Source: Hoeflea ulvae (GTDB lineage: Bacteria > Pseudomonadota > Alphaproteobacteria > Rhizobiales > Rhizobiaceae). From it: DNA of 64,000 nucleotides. Position numbers and translations under genes: made by a program. Under the pieces are notes generated by a model, which worked only from the letters and a program-made list of their open reading frames with translations, did not search any database and was not told where the DNA came from. The stretch is taken from assembly GCF_026619435.1 (NCBI RefSeq), contig NZ_JAOVZQ010000001.1, positions 1,805,501 through 1,869,500 of the forward strand, written 5' to 3'. Shown here one piece after another: positions 54,464 to 63,456 of this stretch. Each line of letters opens with the position of its first letter. Positions within the stretch are counted from its first letter, which is position 1.

Positions 54464-55615
54464 TTAATCTCTGCTCTCTTCAAGCATCGCCGATGAATGC
54501 CGGGTCTGGCTGCCATCGGCCCGGCGCGGGCCCGGCAGGCCGAGATAGTGGCTTTCAAGGTCAACCGTCGACGCCTTGCCGATCGAATCACGGTTGGCCT
54601 CAAGCCAGCGATCCGCCTCAAGCCGTCCGCGGTCGCGCAGATCGGTGAGAAACGACCATCTGACATCGAATTTCGATGACACCGGCAGATCCCGCAACGC
54701 ATCGTCGGCGTGCACCGAATGCACCAATATATGCCGCAACCGCTCCTTAAACTCGTCCTTGAGCCATTCCCGCTCGATCAGGTGGGTGACGAAATTGATG
54801 GCGCGCAATTCATCCAGCAGCGACGAGTTGAACGAGATTTCATTGATCCGGTTCAAAATGTCCGGCGCCGTCTTCGGCACTTCGTCGCGCTCCATCGGAT
54901 TGATGTGCACGATCATCACGTCCCGGCTTTCGCAATTGTAAAAGAACGGAAACAGCGCCGGATTGCCGACATAGCCGCCATCCCAGTAATGCTCGCCGTC
55001 AATCTCCACCGCCTTGAACAGGAACGGCAGGCAGGCGGACGCCATCACCACATCGGCGCTGACCTCGCGGGTCTCGAACACCCGCACCCGGCCACTGCGC
55101 ACATTGGTGGCGCTGAGAAACAGTTTCGTATCGCAGCGCTGGCGCAGCGCATCAAAATCGACGCTTTCCGACAAAAGGTCGTGCAGCGGGTTGATGTCGA
55201 ACGGATTGAATTCATAGGGCGAGAAGGTGCGCGTCATGGTGTCGAAGGCGGCATAGGTTGCAGCCGTCACCATTTCCATGCCGGGAATCGCTCCTTGCGG
55301 CAGGGCGCGGACCGGCGACCAGACCGAGCCGCCGCGGCTGGATTTGCGCCAGAAATCCTCAAGCGCTGCCTGTCCGCCGATGCGGCCGCCTTCCATCAGG
55401 CCATGGGCCAGCACCGCCGCATTGACCGCGCCGGCGCTGGTTCCCGAGAGCCCTTCGAATTCGATATCCGGCTCATCCAGCAGACGATCGATCACGCCCC
55501 AGGTGAAGGCGCCATGCGCCCCGCCGCCCTGCAGCGCCAGATTGATGGTGCGGGTTTTGGACCTGCCGGCTTTCGCCCCCGAAGGGGCCCTTGTGTTACG
55601 TGTGGTCCTGGTCAT
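54464..55615 (-). CDS. Patatin-like phospholipase
   Basis: 383 aa. Oxyanion hole LALQGGGAHGAFTWGV, nucleophile elbow GLSGTSAGAVNA (GxSxG), catalytic Asp in YWDGGYVGNPAL (DGG). N-terminal 22 residues are basic and unstructured. The family includes cytosolic lipases. It overlaps the 3-hydroxybutyrate dehydrogenase gene by 4 bases (ATGA), a pairing common in rhizobia and hinting at a role in PHB or lipid turnover; direct PHB depolymerase activity is inference. Confidence 0.9.
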   Translation of the reverse strand: MTRTTRNTRAPSGAKAGRSKTRTINLALQGGGAHGAFTWGVIDRLLDEPDIEFEGLSGTSAGAVNAAVLAHGLMEGGRIGGQAALEDFWRKSSRGGSVWSPVRALPQGAIPGMEMVTAATYAAFDTMTRTFSPYEFNPFDINPLHDLLSESVDFDALRQRCDTKLFLSATNVRSGRVRVFETREVSADVVMASACLPFLFKAVEIDGEHYWDGGYVGNPALFPFFYNCESRDVMIVHINPMERDEVPKTAPDILNRINEISFNSSLLDELRAINFVTHLIEREWLKDEFKERLRHILVHSVHADDALRDLPVSSKFDVRWSFLTDLRDRGRLEADRWLEANRDSIGKASTVDLESHYLGLPGPRRADGSQTRHSSAMLEESRD

Positions 55616-56385
55616 TGGGCCGTCCAGCCGCCGTCCATCGGCAGTGCTGCGCCGGTGATCTGCGCGGCCTGGTCGGACGCCAGATACAGCGCCAGCGCGG
55701 CGATCTGTTCGACCGTGACGAACTGCTTGGTCGGCTGCGCCTTGAGGATGACCTCGTTGATCACCTGTTCTTCTGTCATGTTGCGTGCCTTGGCGGTGTC
55801 GGCGATCTGGCCGGTGACCAGCGGGGTTTCGACATAGCCGGGGCAGATCGCATTGGCGGTGATGCCGAACTCGGCGCCTTCCAGCGCCACCGTCTTCATC
55901 AGCCCCAGAATGCCGTGCTTGGCGGCGACATAGGCGCTCTTGTAGGGCGAGGCGACCAGCGCATGCGCCGAGGCGATGGCGATGATTCTGCCCGATGCCT
56001 GCTTTTTCATGATCGGCATGGCGGCGCGGACCAGGTGAAAGGCCGAGCTCAGATTGATGCCGATGATGGCGTCCCATTTGGCCACCGGGAAATCCTCGAT
56101 CTTTTCAACATGCTGGATCCCCGCATTCGGCACGAGCACATCGACGCCGCCGAATTTTGCCTCGGTGGTTTTGACCAGATCGTCGATCTCGTCGGGCTTG
56201 AGCATATTTGCGCCATGAAAGATCACTTCGCCGGAGCCGAGTGCAGCCACCCGCGCCCGTGTCGCTTCAAGCTCCTCGGCCTTGCCCAGGCCGTTGAGCA
56301 CGATGTTGTATCCGGCGGTCGCGAAATTTTCGGCGATTCCGAGGCCGATGCCGCTGCTGGATCCGGTGATGATCACGGTTTTCAT
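55612..56385 (-). CDS. bdhA: 3-Hydroxybutyrate dehydrogenase
   Basis: 257-aa SDR. NAD motif TVIITGSSSGIGLGIAENFA, NAGIQHVEKIEDFP, catalytic Ser/Tyr/Lys in IASAHALVASPYKSAYVAAK, and the C-terminal family mark PLVTGQIADTAKARNMTEEQ then QPTKQFVTVEQIA typical of 3-HBDH. It interconverts 3-hydroxybutyrate and acetoacetate, the step after PHB breakdown. ATG 56385 is directly before the Rossmann strand. Upstream is a divergent MFS gene. Confidence 0.93.
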   Translation of the reverse strand: MKTVIITGSSSGIGLGIAENFATAGYNIVLNGLGKAEELEATRARVAALGSGEVIFHGANMLKPDEIDDLVKTTEAKFGGVDVLVPNAGIQHVEKIEDFPVAKWDAIIGINLSSAFHLVRAAMPIMKKQASGRIIAIASAHALVASPYKSAYVAAKHGILGLMKTVALEGAEFGITANAICPGYVETPLVTGQIADTAKARNMTEEQVINEVILKAQPTKQFVTVEQIAALALYLASDQAAQITGAALPMDGGWTAQ

Positions 56386-56557
56386 GGAAAATCCTTTCGT
56401 CATGTTGCAGTGCACAACTAACCTGTCGGCATGAAAGTTCCAAACAATTCTTGGAGAGCGGCTCTCGAATGCGCCGGCCCGGCAACCGTCATCCTTGCCA
56501 CTGTGCCCATTCCGGTTCATGGAGAACGCCATCCGATAAGCCCAACAAGCGTCCGCC

Positions 56558-57748
56558 ATGATCGATTCTCCACAATCCCGGCCAGATCCCGCGCCTGCCG
56601 CCTCCGCCGTCCTGACCACGGCCATGGCCGGGGCGGTTGCCATGGCCGTGGCCATGGGGCTCGGGCGATTTTTCTACACCCCGGTTCTGCCGGCGATGAT
56701 GGCCGGTCTCGACATGGGACCGGCCGAGGCCGGCTGGATCGCATCGGCCAATTATGCCGGCTATCTGCTTGGCGCCATTCTGGCTGCCTATGGCTGGGCC
56801 GAGGGCATCGAGCGCAAGGTGGCGCTTGCCGGACTGCTGGCCACCGCCCTGCTGCTGCTGGCCATGGGTGTCTCGAGCAATTTCGTGCTGCTGTGCGCGA
56901 TCCGTTTTCTGGCGGGCGTCGCCAGCGCCTTTGTCATGGTCTTCACCTCGGCGATCGTGCTGTCGCATGGTCTCGTCACCGGCAAGCCCTGGGTGCAGTC
57001 CAGCCATTTCGCCGGTGTCGGCACCGGCATCTCGGTTTCGGCGATCATGTTCGGCCTGATTGTTCTCGGCGATGGCGGCTGGCGCATGGCCTGGATCGTG
57101 GCCGCTGTCCTGGCCTTTGCCGGCCTTGCGCTGGTCAGCCGATATCTGCCGCAGGACGTGATGCGCACCGGCCCGGCCAGGAAGGAGCCGCCGCTGAGCT
57201 GGACCCCGGCGCTGCTGGCCCTGACCATCGCCTATGGTATTTTCGGCTTCGGCTACATCGTCACTGCAACCTTCCTCGTCGCCATTGTCCGCGACGGCGG
57301 CGGCTCGTCGCTGTTTGAAGCCGGCGTGTGGCTTGCCACCGGTCTCGCCGCCGCACCCTCCGTGGCCTATTGGCTGCCGGCCGTCCGCCGCGTCGGACTT
57401 GTCAATGTCTTTGCCATCGGCTGCCTGGTCGAGGCGCTGGGTGTGGCAGCCAGCGTGCTGGTGCCGCTGCCTGCAGGCCCGGTGGTCGGCGGTGTGTTGC
57501 TGGGCGGCACCTTCGTCATGGTCACGGCTTTCGGCCTGCAGGTCGGGCGGCAACTCGCCATCGAGAGCCCGCGCCGCGCGCTGGCGATGATGACGGCGGC
57601 CTTCGGCACCGGCCAGATCCTCGGGCCCGTCGTTGCCGGCTATCTTGCCAACTGGACCGGAACCTACACCTGGGCGAGCCTCGCCGCCGCCGCCGGGCTG
57701 CTGGTTTCGGGCGCAATCGTGCTGGTATTTTGCAAGACAAGGGCCTGA
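56558..57748 (+). CDS. YbfB/YjiJ-family MFS transporter
   Basis: 396 aa, about 12 membrane segments. AVAMGLGRFFYTPVLPAMM and GWIASANYAGYLLGA are the family signatures, with SSHFAGVGTGISVSAIMFG in the central part. The substrate is unknown. It starts with a short Pro-rich N-terminus and ends in a Cys-Lys-Thr-Arg-Ala tail. Single gene, divergent from bdhA. Confidence 0.88.
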   Translation: MIDSPQSRPDPAPAASAVLTTAMAGAVAMAVAMGLGRFFYTPVLPAMMAGLDMGPAEAGWIASANYAGYLLGAILAAYGWAEGIERKVALAGLLATALLLLAMGVSSNFVLLCAIRFLAGVASAFVMVFTSAIVLSHGLVTGKPWVQSSHFAGVGTGISVSAIMFGLIVLGDGGWRMAWIVAAVLAFAGLALVSRYLPQDVMRTGPARKEPPLSWTPALLALTIAYGIFGFGYIVTATFLVAIVRDGGGSSLFEAGVWLATGLAAAPSVAYWLPAVRRVGLVNVFAIGCLVEALGVAASVLVPLPAGPVVGGVLLGGTFVMVTAFGLQVGRQLAIESPRRALAMMTAAFGTGQILGPVVAGYLANWTGTYTWASLAAAAGLLVSGAIVLVFCKTRA

Positions 57749-57944
57749 ACGGCAGGTTTTCCACACGCTACGGTGGCCCTTTGGCCAAATATGGCGCATA
57801 TGGGCCATTCAATGCCGGTCAGTCGCCACTCCCCTCCAGACTCCGACTGTTCAATGACAACCCGGTACCCGATGTGCTGCGTATGCATTGGTCTTGGGGC
57901 AGGACGGCTGACTGTCGCTACACAAACCGAAAAGGGGGAAGACA

Positions 57945-59558
57945 TTGTCTGACACTGATACGACCACCACGTTGGAACCGAGTTCCGATTTTGAAGTGGG
58001 CCAAGACAATATCCAGGTTATGGGACTGGACGTCCACAATCCGGTATTTTTCGTCTCCGCCGTGATCATCGTCGGGTTCGTCATTTTGACATTGATGTTC
58101 GGCGAAGCTTCGTCGGCGTTCTTCAGCTGGCTTCGTCCGGCCCTGACCAACATGTTCGACTGGCCTTTGCTGATGGCCGGGAACGTGTTCGTCCTGTTCA
58201 GCCTGGCGCTTGTCGTCACGCCGCTGGGCAATATCCGCCTCGGCGGTGTCGATGCCGCGCCGGATTATACCTATATGGGCTGGTTCGCCATGCTGTTTGC
58301 AGCCGGCATGGGCATCGGCCTGATGTTCTTCGGTGTCTCCGAGCCGCTGTCGCACTATGCCAGCTCGTTCGGCGGCGCAGTCGTCGAAAACGGCGTCCGC
58401 ACCGACTGGGCGCCGCTTGCCGGTGCCGCCGGCGATGCCGACGCATCGCGCGCCAACGCCATGGCGGCGACGATCTTCCACTGGGGCCTGCACCCCTGGG
58501 CAATCTATGCCGTGGTTGCGCTCGCTCTGTCGTTCTTTTCCTACAATCGCGGTCTGCCGCTGACCCTGCGCTCGGCCTTCTACCCGCTGCTGGGTGAACG
58601 GGTCTGGGGCTGGCCCGGCCATGTCATCGACACGCTGGCCGTGTTCGCCACCCTGTTCGGTCTGGCCACATCGCTCGGCTTCGGCGCCGAACAGGCCATT
58701 GCCGGTCTCAACTTCCTGTTCGGGATCGAGATCACCGGAACTTCGAAGATCATCCTGATCCTGCTGATCACCGCCGTGGCGCTGTGCTCGGTGGTGGCGG
58801 GGCTGGACGCCGGCGTCAAGCGCCTGTCCGAGATCAACATGGTTCTGGCCTTTGTCCTCATGGGCTTCGTGCTGATTGCCGGCCCGACCATGTTCATCGT
58901 TTCCGGCGTGTTCGAAAATACCGTGGCCTATGTCAAGGAAATCATCCCGCTGTCCAACCCCTTCGGCCGTGAAGACACCAACTTCATGCAGGGCTGGACC
59001 GCATTCTACTGGGCCTGGTGGATTTCCTGGTCGCCTTTCGTGGGCATGTTCATCGCCCGCGTCTCGCGCGGCCGCACGGTGCGGGAATTCATCACCTGCG
59101 TGATCCTGGTGCCGACGGTGGTCTCCATCATCTGGATGTCGACCTTCGGTGGCGCGGCCATCGATCAGGTCATCAACCAGGGCAATGAAGTCGTTGCCAA
59201 TTCCGACCAGGCGGTGATGTTGTTCGAGATGCTCAAGAGCTATCCGATGACGCAGATCGCCTCCTTTATCGGCATCGTGCTGGTCATCGTGTTCTTCGTC
59301 ACCTCGTCGGATTCCGGCTCGCTGGTCATCGACACCATCACGGCCGGCGGCAAGGTTGACGCCCCGGTGGCCCAGCGCGTGTTCTGGGCAACTTTCGAAG
59401 GCATCGTCGCCATCGTCCTGCTGATCGGCGGTGGCCTCGGCGCGCTGCAGGCGGCGGCCGTGGCGACCGGTGTGCCGTTCGCAGCCCTGCTGTTGCTGAT
59501 GATCTGGTCCACCTACAAGGGCTTGATGGAAGAACACCGGTTGCTCAAGCAGGTCTAA
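57945..59558 (+). CDS. BCCT-family betaine/carnitine/choline transporter (TTG start)
   Basis: 537-aa sodium-coupled symporter with about 12 membrane segments. Signature WTAFYWAWWISWSPFVGMF then RVSRGRTVREF; the substrate/aromatic region is GMGIGLMFFGVSEPLSHY; sodium-site glycines are in LFGLATSLGFGAEQA. The initiation codon is TTG at 57945, decided by AAGGGGGAAG just upstream and by the protein starting MSDTDTTTTLEPSSDFEVGQ; no ATG fits. It imports quaternary ammonium osmolytes, possibly the substrate of the MttB homologue. A strong terminator follows. Confidence 0.94.
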   Translation: MSDTDTTTTLEPSSDFEVGQDNIQVMGLDVHNPVFFVSAVIIVGFVILTLMFGEASSAFFSWLRPALTNMFDWPLLMAGNVFVLFSLALVVTPLGNIRLGGVDAAPDYTYMGWFAMLFAAGMGIGLMFFGVSEPLSHYASSFGGAVVENGVRTDWAPLAGAAGDADASRANAMAATIFHWGLHPWAIYAVVALALSFFSYNRGLPLTLRSAFYPLLGERVWGWPGHVIDTLAVFATLFGLATSLGFGAEQAIAGLNFLFGIEITGTSKIILILLITAVALCSVVAGLDAGVKRLSEINMVLAFVLMGFVLIAGPTMFIVSGVFENTVAYVKEIIPLSNPFGREDTNFMQGWTAFYWAWWISWSPFVGMFIARVSRGRTVREFITCVILVPTVVSIIWMSTFGGAAIDQVINQGNEVVANSDQAVMLFEMLKSYPMTQIASFIGIVLVIVFFVTSSDSGSLVIDTITAGGKVDAPVAQRVFWATFEGIVAIVLLIGGGLGALQAAAVATGVPFAALLLLMIWSTYKGLMEEHRLLKQV

Positions 59559-59587
59559 GAAGCCTCGCTTTATGATCTAAAACCGCG

Positions 59588-59626
59588 AGAGCCCGCTCCT
59601 GGCACCCAGGGGCGGGCTCTTGTTTT
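59588..59626 (+). terminator. Rho-independent terminator of the BCCT gene
   Basis: AGAGCCCGC (59588-59596) pairs with GCGGGCTCT (59612-59620), with an inner CCTGG/CCAGG stem, followed by TGTTTT. It starts 30 bases past the BCCT stop. Clear intrinsic terminator. Confidence 0.85.
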
Positions 59627-59741
59627 AGCACAATGGCGTGATTGCTGGCGCCTTCGGATTGCCGTAGTTGCCGCGGTGTCCTAGGTAGTCGGCCAACTTT
59701 GAACGAATCACGTCCTGCCATGTTCTCAAGGATCTCCGCCC

Positions 59742-61070
59742 GTGTTTGAATCCTTTTTCCCCCGACCGAAACTGTTCTTCTCGTCAATGCTGCTCTGGGC
59801 AGGTCTGGGCATTTTCATCTGGTACACGGTGGGGGATACCATCGGCGCCGCACTTGGCTTCGACCTGCCGGCGGCCGAAGGCGACCCGATTGTCGGGCTG
59901 TATTATTTCTACACCCCGTCATTCCTCTGGTTCTATGTCTTCTACACCGTCTGGTCGCTGATCTTCACGGTCTTCTGGTTCAACTTCTCGCCGCACAAAT
60001 GGCAGCTCTGGTCGATCCTCGGCTCGATCTTCATCCTCTTCAGCACCTATTTCGGCGTGCAGGTCTCCGTCGCCATCAACAATTGGCGCCGGCCTTTTTT
60101 CGACCAGTTCCAGCAGGCCTTGACCGGCGACGGTTCGGTCAGCGCCGGCGATCTCTATGGTCTGCTTCTGATCTTCGCCCAGATCGCCTTCGTCTCGCTC
60201 GGCGTCTATGTCATCACCCGCTTCTTCGTCAGCCATTACGTCTTTCGCTGGCGCACGGCGATGAATGATTTCTACATGGAACGCTGGACCCGGGTCCGCC
60301 ACATCGAGGGTGCGTCCCAGCGTGTGCAGGAAGACACAATGCGCTTCGCCTCGATCATGGAAGGCCTCGGCGTGGCCTTTGTCGACGCCGTCATGACGCT
60401 GGTGGCGTTCCTGCCGGTTCTGTGGGGACTGTCGCAATATGTCACCGAGCTGCCGCTGGTCGGCGAGATTCCGCACGCCCTGTTCACCGCGCTTTTGTTC
60501 TGGGCCGCCTTCGGCACCGGGTTGCTGGCCATTGTCGGGATCAAGCTGCCGGGACTGGAGTTCAAGAACCAGCGCGTCGAGGCCGCCTACCGCAAGGAAC
60601 TGGTCTACGGCGAGGACAATGCCGACCGCGCCCAGCCGGCCACCGTGGTCGAGCTGTTCAACAATGTCCGGAAGAACTATTTCCGGCTCTATTTCCACTA
60701 CATGTATTTCAACATCGCCCGCAGCCTCTATTTCCAGGCCGACAACATCTATGTGAGCGTGCTTCTGGTGCCGACCATTGTTGCAGGCAAGATCACGCTC
60801 GGCATCTGGCAACAGATCCTCACCGCATTCGGTCAGGTGTCGAGCTCGTTCCAGTTCCTGGTCAGTTCCTGGACCACGATTGTCGAGCTGATCTCGATCT
60901 ACAAACGTCTGCATGCCTTCGAGGCCGTGTTCAAAGGCCAGGACCTCTCCGATATCGAGAAGAACTATCTCTCGAGCCAGGGCAGCGGCTATGTGCAGCC
61001 GACCCCGAACCCCGCGCCCGGAGCCGGCGGGCCGGATGCGGTGCAGACGATTGAAGATCCGAAATACTGA
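59742..61070 (+). CDS. SbmA/BacA-family peptide transporter
   Basis: 442-aa inner-membrane protein. SbmA/BacA imports peptides (microcins, NCR-type defensins, bleomycin) in a proton-dependent way and, in rhizobia, is needed for chronic host infection. Family marks: [31 protein letters not shown] [48 protein letters not shown] and [16 protein letters not shown]. The initiation codon is GTG 59742 with AAGGA 8 bases upstream. The C-terminal 30 residues are Pro/Gly-rich. It is unclear whether it is BacA proper or a BacA-like paralogue. Confidence 0.9.
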   Translation: MFESFFPRPKLFFSSMLLWAGLGIFIWYTVGDTIGAALGFDLPAAEGDPIVGLYYFYTPSFLWFYVFYTVWSLIFTVFWFNFSPHKWQLWSILGSIFILFSTYFGVQVSVAINNWRRPFFDQFQQALTGDGSVSAGDLYGLLLIFAQIAFVSLGVYVITRFFVSHYVFRWRTAMNDFYMERWTRVRHIEGASQRVQEDTMRFASIMEGLGVAFVDAVMTLVAFLPVLWGLSQYVTELPLVGEIPHALFTALLFWAAFGTGLLAIVGIKLPGLEFKNQRVEAAYRKELVYGEDNADRAQPATVVELFNNVRKNYFRLYFHYMYFNIARSLYFQADNIYVSVLLVPTIVAGKITLGIWQQILTAFGQVSSSFQFLVSSWTTIVELISIYKRLHAFEAVFKGQDLSDIEKNYLSSQGSGYVQPTPNPAPGAGGPDAVQTIEDPKY

Positions 61071-61094
61071 TTGCCCCGGCGGGCAGGGAAGACT

Positions 61095-62105
61095 CTAGCT
61101 CGCCGAGCCGTCCCGACCATTGAGCCGCCGTATCGCCTCCTGGTAGGTCACGCAGGCGACGTCCGGCCGTGTGCAGGTCTCTTTGGCGAAGCGTTCCAGC
61201 GCGTTCCAATAGGCGCCGCCATTCATCTCGACGAAATGAAAGCCGAGCTGCAGCGGCTGCCGCGCGCCTGTGTATTCGGTCTCGAAGGCGGCGCGGAATG
61301 CGGCCAGCGTACGTTCCTCGAACTGCGCCGATTTCGATGGTGTCTCGAACCCGCTGGAATGGCGCACGAACAGATTGTAATCCATCGCGATGATGCGGCG
61401 GTCCTTGGGACCTTCCGGAATCAGCGGCAGTGCAAAGCGGGCGGTTGCCTTGCTGAAGTCGGGGGCGGCCGGGCCGCGCGACACGCCGCTGGCGTCATAG
61501 GCAAAACCGCGCTCCGCCAGCGCTGCATAAAGCCCGTCTCCGACCGACAGATAGGGCGCGCGGAATCCCTGGATGCCTGATGTGGCAAAGGCGTCCCAGC
61601 CGGCCGGCGCCTCTGCGCCATTGTTGCGCCAGGCCTCGGCAAGGGCTGTATCGAACTGGTCGAATTCCGCCTGCCAGTCGGACTTGCTCCAGTCCTTGCC
61701 GTCGAAATGGCCGCAGCCATGGCTGCCGATCTCGTCGCCGGCCTGGTGTGCGGCCCAGATATGGCCGAGCCGTGTCCGTACTTCCGCGCTGTCCTGCGCA
61801 AAGCCGACTTTGGAGCGGCCGGACGAATGGCCGGGCGCCTTGTAGCCCTGGCGGTCGGCCTTGCTCATCAGAAAGGTGCAGGAGAGAAAATAGGTAAACC
61901 TTGCGCCGCTCTCATCCGCCAGTTTCAGGCTGCGCTCCCACAGCGCGTTGTCATGCGCCCCGTCAAAGGAAATCAGCACCAGCTGCTCCCGCGGCTTTGT
62001 GTCGCCGGACCCGGCCAGGGCCGCTGTTGTGCAAAGAGCGGAGGCGAGAGCCAGCGCCAGCAGCCGGGAGGACGAGGACGGGAGGATCGGGGCAGGGAAG
62101 TGCAT
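61095..62105 (-). CDS. Secreted polysaccharide-deacetylase-like protein
   Basis: 336 aa with a signal peptide (about residues 1-32, ending TTAALA). The mature part begins KPREQLVLISFDGAHDNALW, with the FDGxxDN motif, ARFTYFLSCTFL, and EIGSHGCGHFDGKDW (SHxxxH metal site), GFRAPYLSVGDGLYAAL. These are carbohydrate esterase 4-like features, though the first Asp pair is altered (FDGAHDN). It may de-acetylate a surface glycan or peptidoglycan; the substrate is unknown. It ends 24 bases from the convergent SbmA gene. Confidence 0.82.
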   Translation of the reverse strand: MHFPAPILPSSSSRLLALALASALCTTAALAGSGDTKPREQLVLISFDGAHDNALWERSLKLADESGARFTYFLSCTFLMSKADRQGYKAPGHSSGRSKVGFAQDSAEVRTRLGHIWAAHQAGDEIGSHGCGHFDGKDWSKSDWQAEFDQFDTALAEAWRNNGAEAPAGWDAFATSGIQGFRAPYLSVGDGLYAALAERGFAYDASGVSRGPAAPDFSKATARFALPLIPEGPKDRRIIAMDYNLFVRHSSGFETPSKSAQFEERTLAAFRAAFETEYTGARQPLQLGFHFVEMNGGAYWNALERFAKETCTRPDVACVTYQEAIRRLNGRDGSAS

Positions 62106-62203
62106 TGTGCTTGGCAACCTGACGTTACGCGGGACGGGTACGAAGTCTGGCTGTGTGATCGCGAAATGCGGCGGTGATGTGGAAGCGTGGCCGATAACCG
62201 CGG

Positions 62204-62539
62204 TCAGCCCGAAGCGCAGCGGACGCATTTTTCCGCCATCGGATCGATCTCGAGCCGCTTGTCCGGAATCACCTCGCCGCATTCGGCGCACCAGCCATAG
62301 TCGCCATCTGCCAGCCGCCGCTCTGCCATCTCGATGCGGACCAGATCACGCTTGCGCGCGCGTTCCTGCGCCTCGGCCATCGCCTGCTGCTGCATGGCAT
62401 CCATCCGCGACAGCCGGCCGACCGATTGCTGGTCCAGCGTCACCGGCGCGCGAGCCTCCGCGCTCAGCACCGACATGCTTTCCAGGTCCGCCTTGCGTTC
62501 GGCAAGCCGCCTCCGCGCGGCATCGAGATCGGGTTCCAT
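62204..62539 (-). CDS. TraR/DksA-type zinc-finger protein
   Basis: 111 aa. The helical N-terminal part (MEPDLDAARRRLAERKADLE) is followed by a C4 zinc finger, CAECG ... CVRC, at the C-terminus. Homologues bind RNA polymerase in the secondary channel and alter stress or stringent-response promoters. The DKSA coiled-coil tip acidic pair is not obvious (VGRLSRMDAMQQQAM). It is on the minus strand upstream of the deacetylase gene and divergent from NnrU. Confidence 0.83.
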   Translation of the reverse strand: MEPDLDAARRRLAERKADLESMSVLSAEARAPVTLDQQSVGRLSRMDAMQQQAMAEAQERARKRDLVRIEMAERRLADGDYGWCAECGEVIPDKRLEIDPMAEKCVRCASG

Positions 62540-62680
62540 CGCGCCATCATGGCCCAGTCGCCGCAGCGACACAATCGCCCGCCTTGCTTGCTTCTCAGCA
62601 GCGGCGGTCCGGGCTATGGTCCTGCGGCGGCCGGACCGGAAAGGTCTGGCGATGCAAGGGCTATTCAAGGGAGATGTCGG

Positions 62681-63268
62681 ATGATCTGGCTCATTGTCGG
62701 ACTGGTTCTGTTTCTGGGCGTGCACTCGGTGCGCATCGCCGCACCTGAGTTCCGGGCTGCGCAGATCGACGCCCGGGGACTGAACGCCTGGAAGGGCCTC
62801 TATTCCCTGGTGGCAATCGCCGGCTTTGTCATTCTGGTCTGGGGCTATGGCATGGCGCGGCTCGATCCGGTGGTGTTCTGGGTGGCGCCGTCCTGGATGA
62901 GCCATGTCGTGGCGCTGCTGATGCTGCCGGCAATGATCTTACTCGTCGCTTCGCAGGTTCCTGCCGGCCGCATCAAGGCAGCCGTCAAGCAGCCGATGCT
63001 GCTTGCGGTCAAGATCTGGGCGCTGGCGCATCTTCTGGTCAATGGCGATCTGGCCTCGCTGCTGCTGTTTGGCGGCTTTCTGGCCTGGGCGATCGTCGAC
63101 CGGATCTCGGAAAAGAAGCGGCTTCTGGCCGGCATCACCCGCAATCCCGTGCCCGGACCGGTGAAATGGGATGCCATCGCGGTGATCGGCGGCCTGGTCC
63201 TCTATCTGGCGTTCCTGCTGTGGCTGCATCAATGGCTCATCGGCGTGCCGCCGATTGTCGGCCTGTGA
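62681..63268 (+). CDS. NnrU-family membrane protein
   Basis: 195 aa, about five membrane segments. VHSVRIAAPEFRAAQIDARG, NAWKGLYSLVAIAGFVILVW, HVVALLMLPAMILLVASQV and WALAHLLVNGDLASLLLFG match the NnrU family, which is associated with nitric-oxide or nitrite metabolism and with haem or carotenoid-type enzymes. AAGGGAGATG precedes ATG 62681. No denitrification gene is nearby, so the NO link is only by name. Confidence 0.87.
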   Translation: MIWLIVGLVLFLGVHSVRIAAPEFRAAQIDARGLNAWKGLYSLVAIAGFVILVWGYGMARLDPVVFWVAPSWMSHVVALLMLPAMILLVASQVPAGRIKAAVKQPMLLAVKIWALAHLLVNGDLASLLLFGGFLAWAIVDRISEKKRLLAGITRNPVPGPVKWDAIAVIGGLVLYLAFLLWLHQWLIGVPPIVGL

Positions 63269-63456
63269 GCAAGCCACAGTGGTGCCTTGCGCGGCTGTCG
63301 CTGAGTGAATTGGAGCCCTTGCGGCCTTGCCCGGATGGTGCTCGCGGCGGCTTTCCGCATCTTCCCCCTTACAGAAGCCGCAAAATCGGTTAGAAGGCCC
63401 AACACAACGCCGCTTGCGGCAAGATTTTGAGAGGACCGGCTCCGGCCGGTAAAGCG

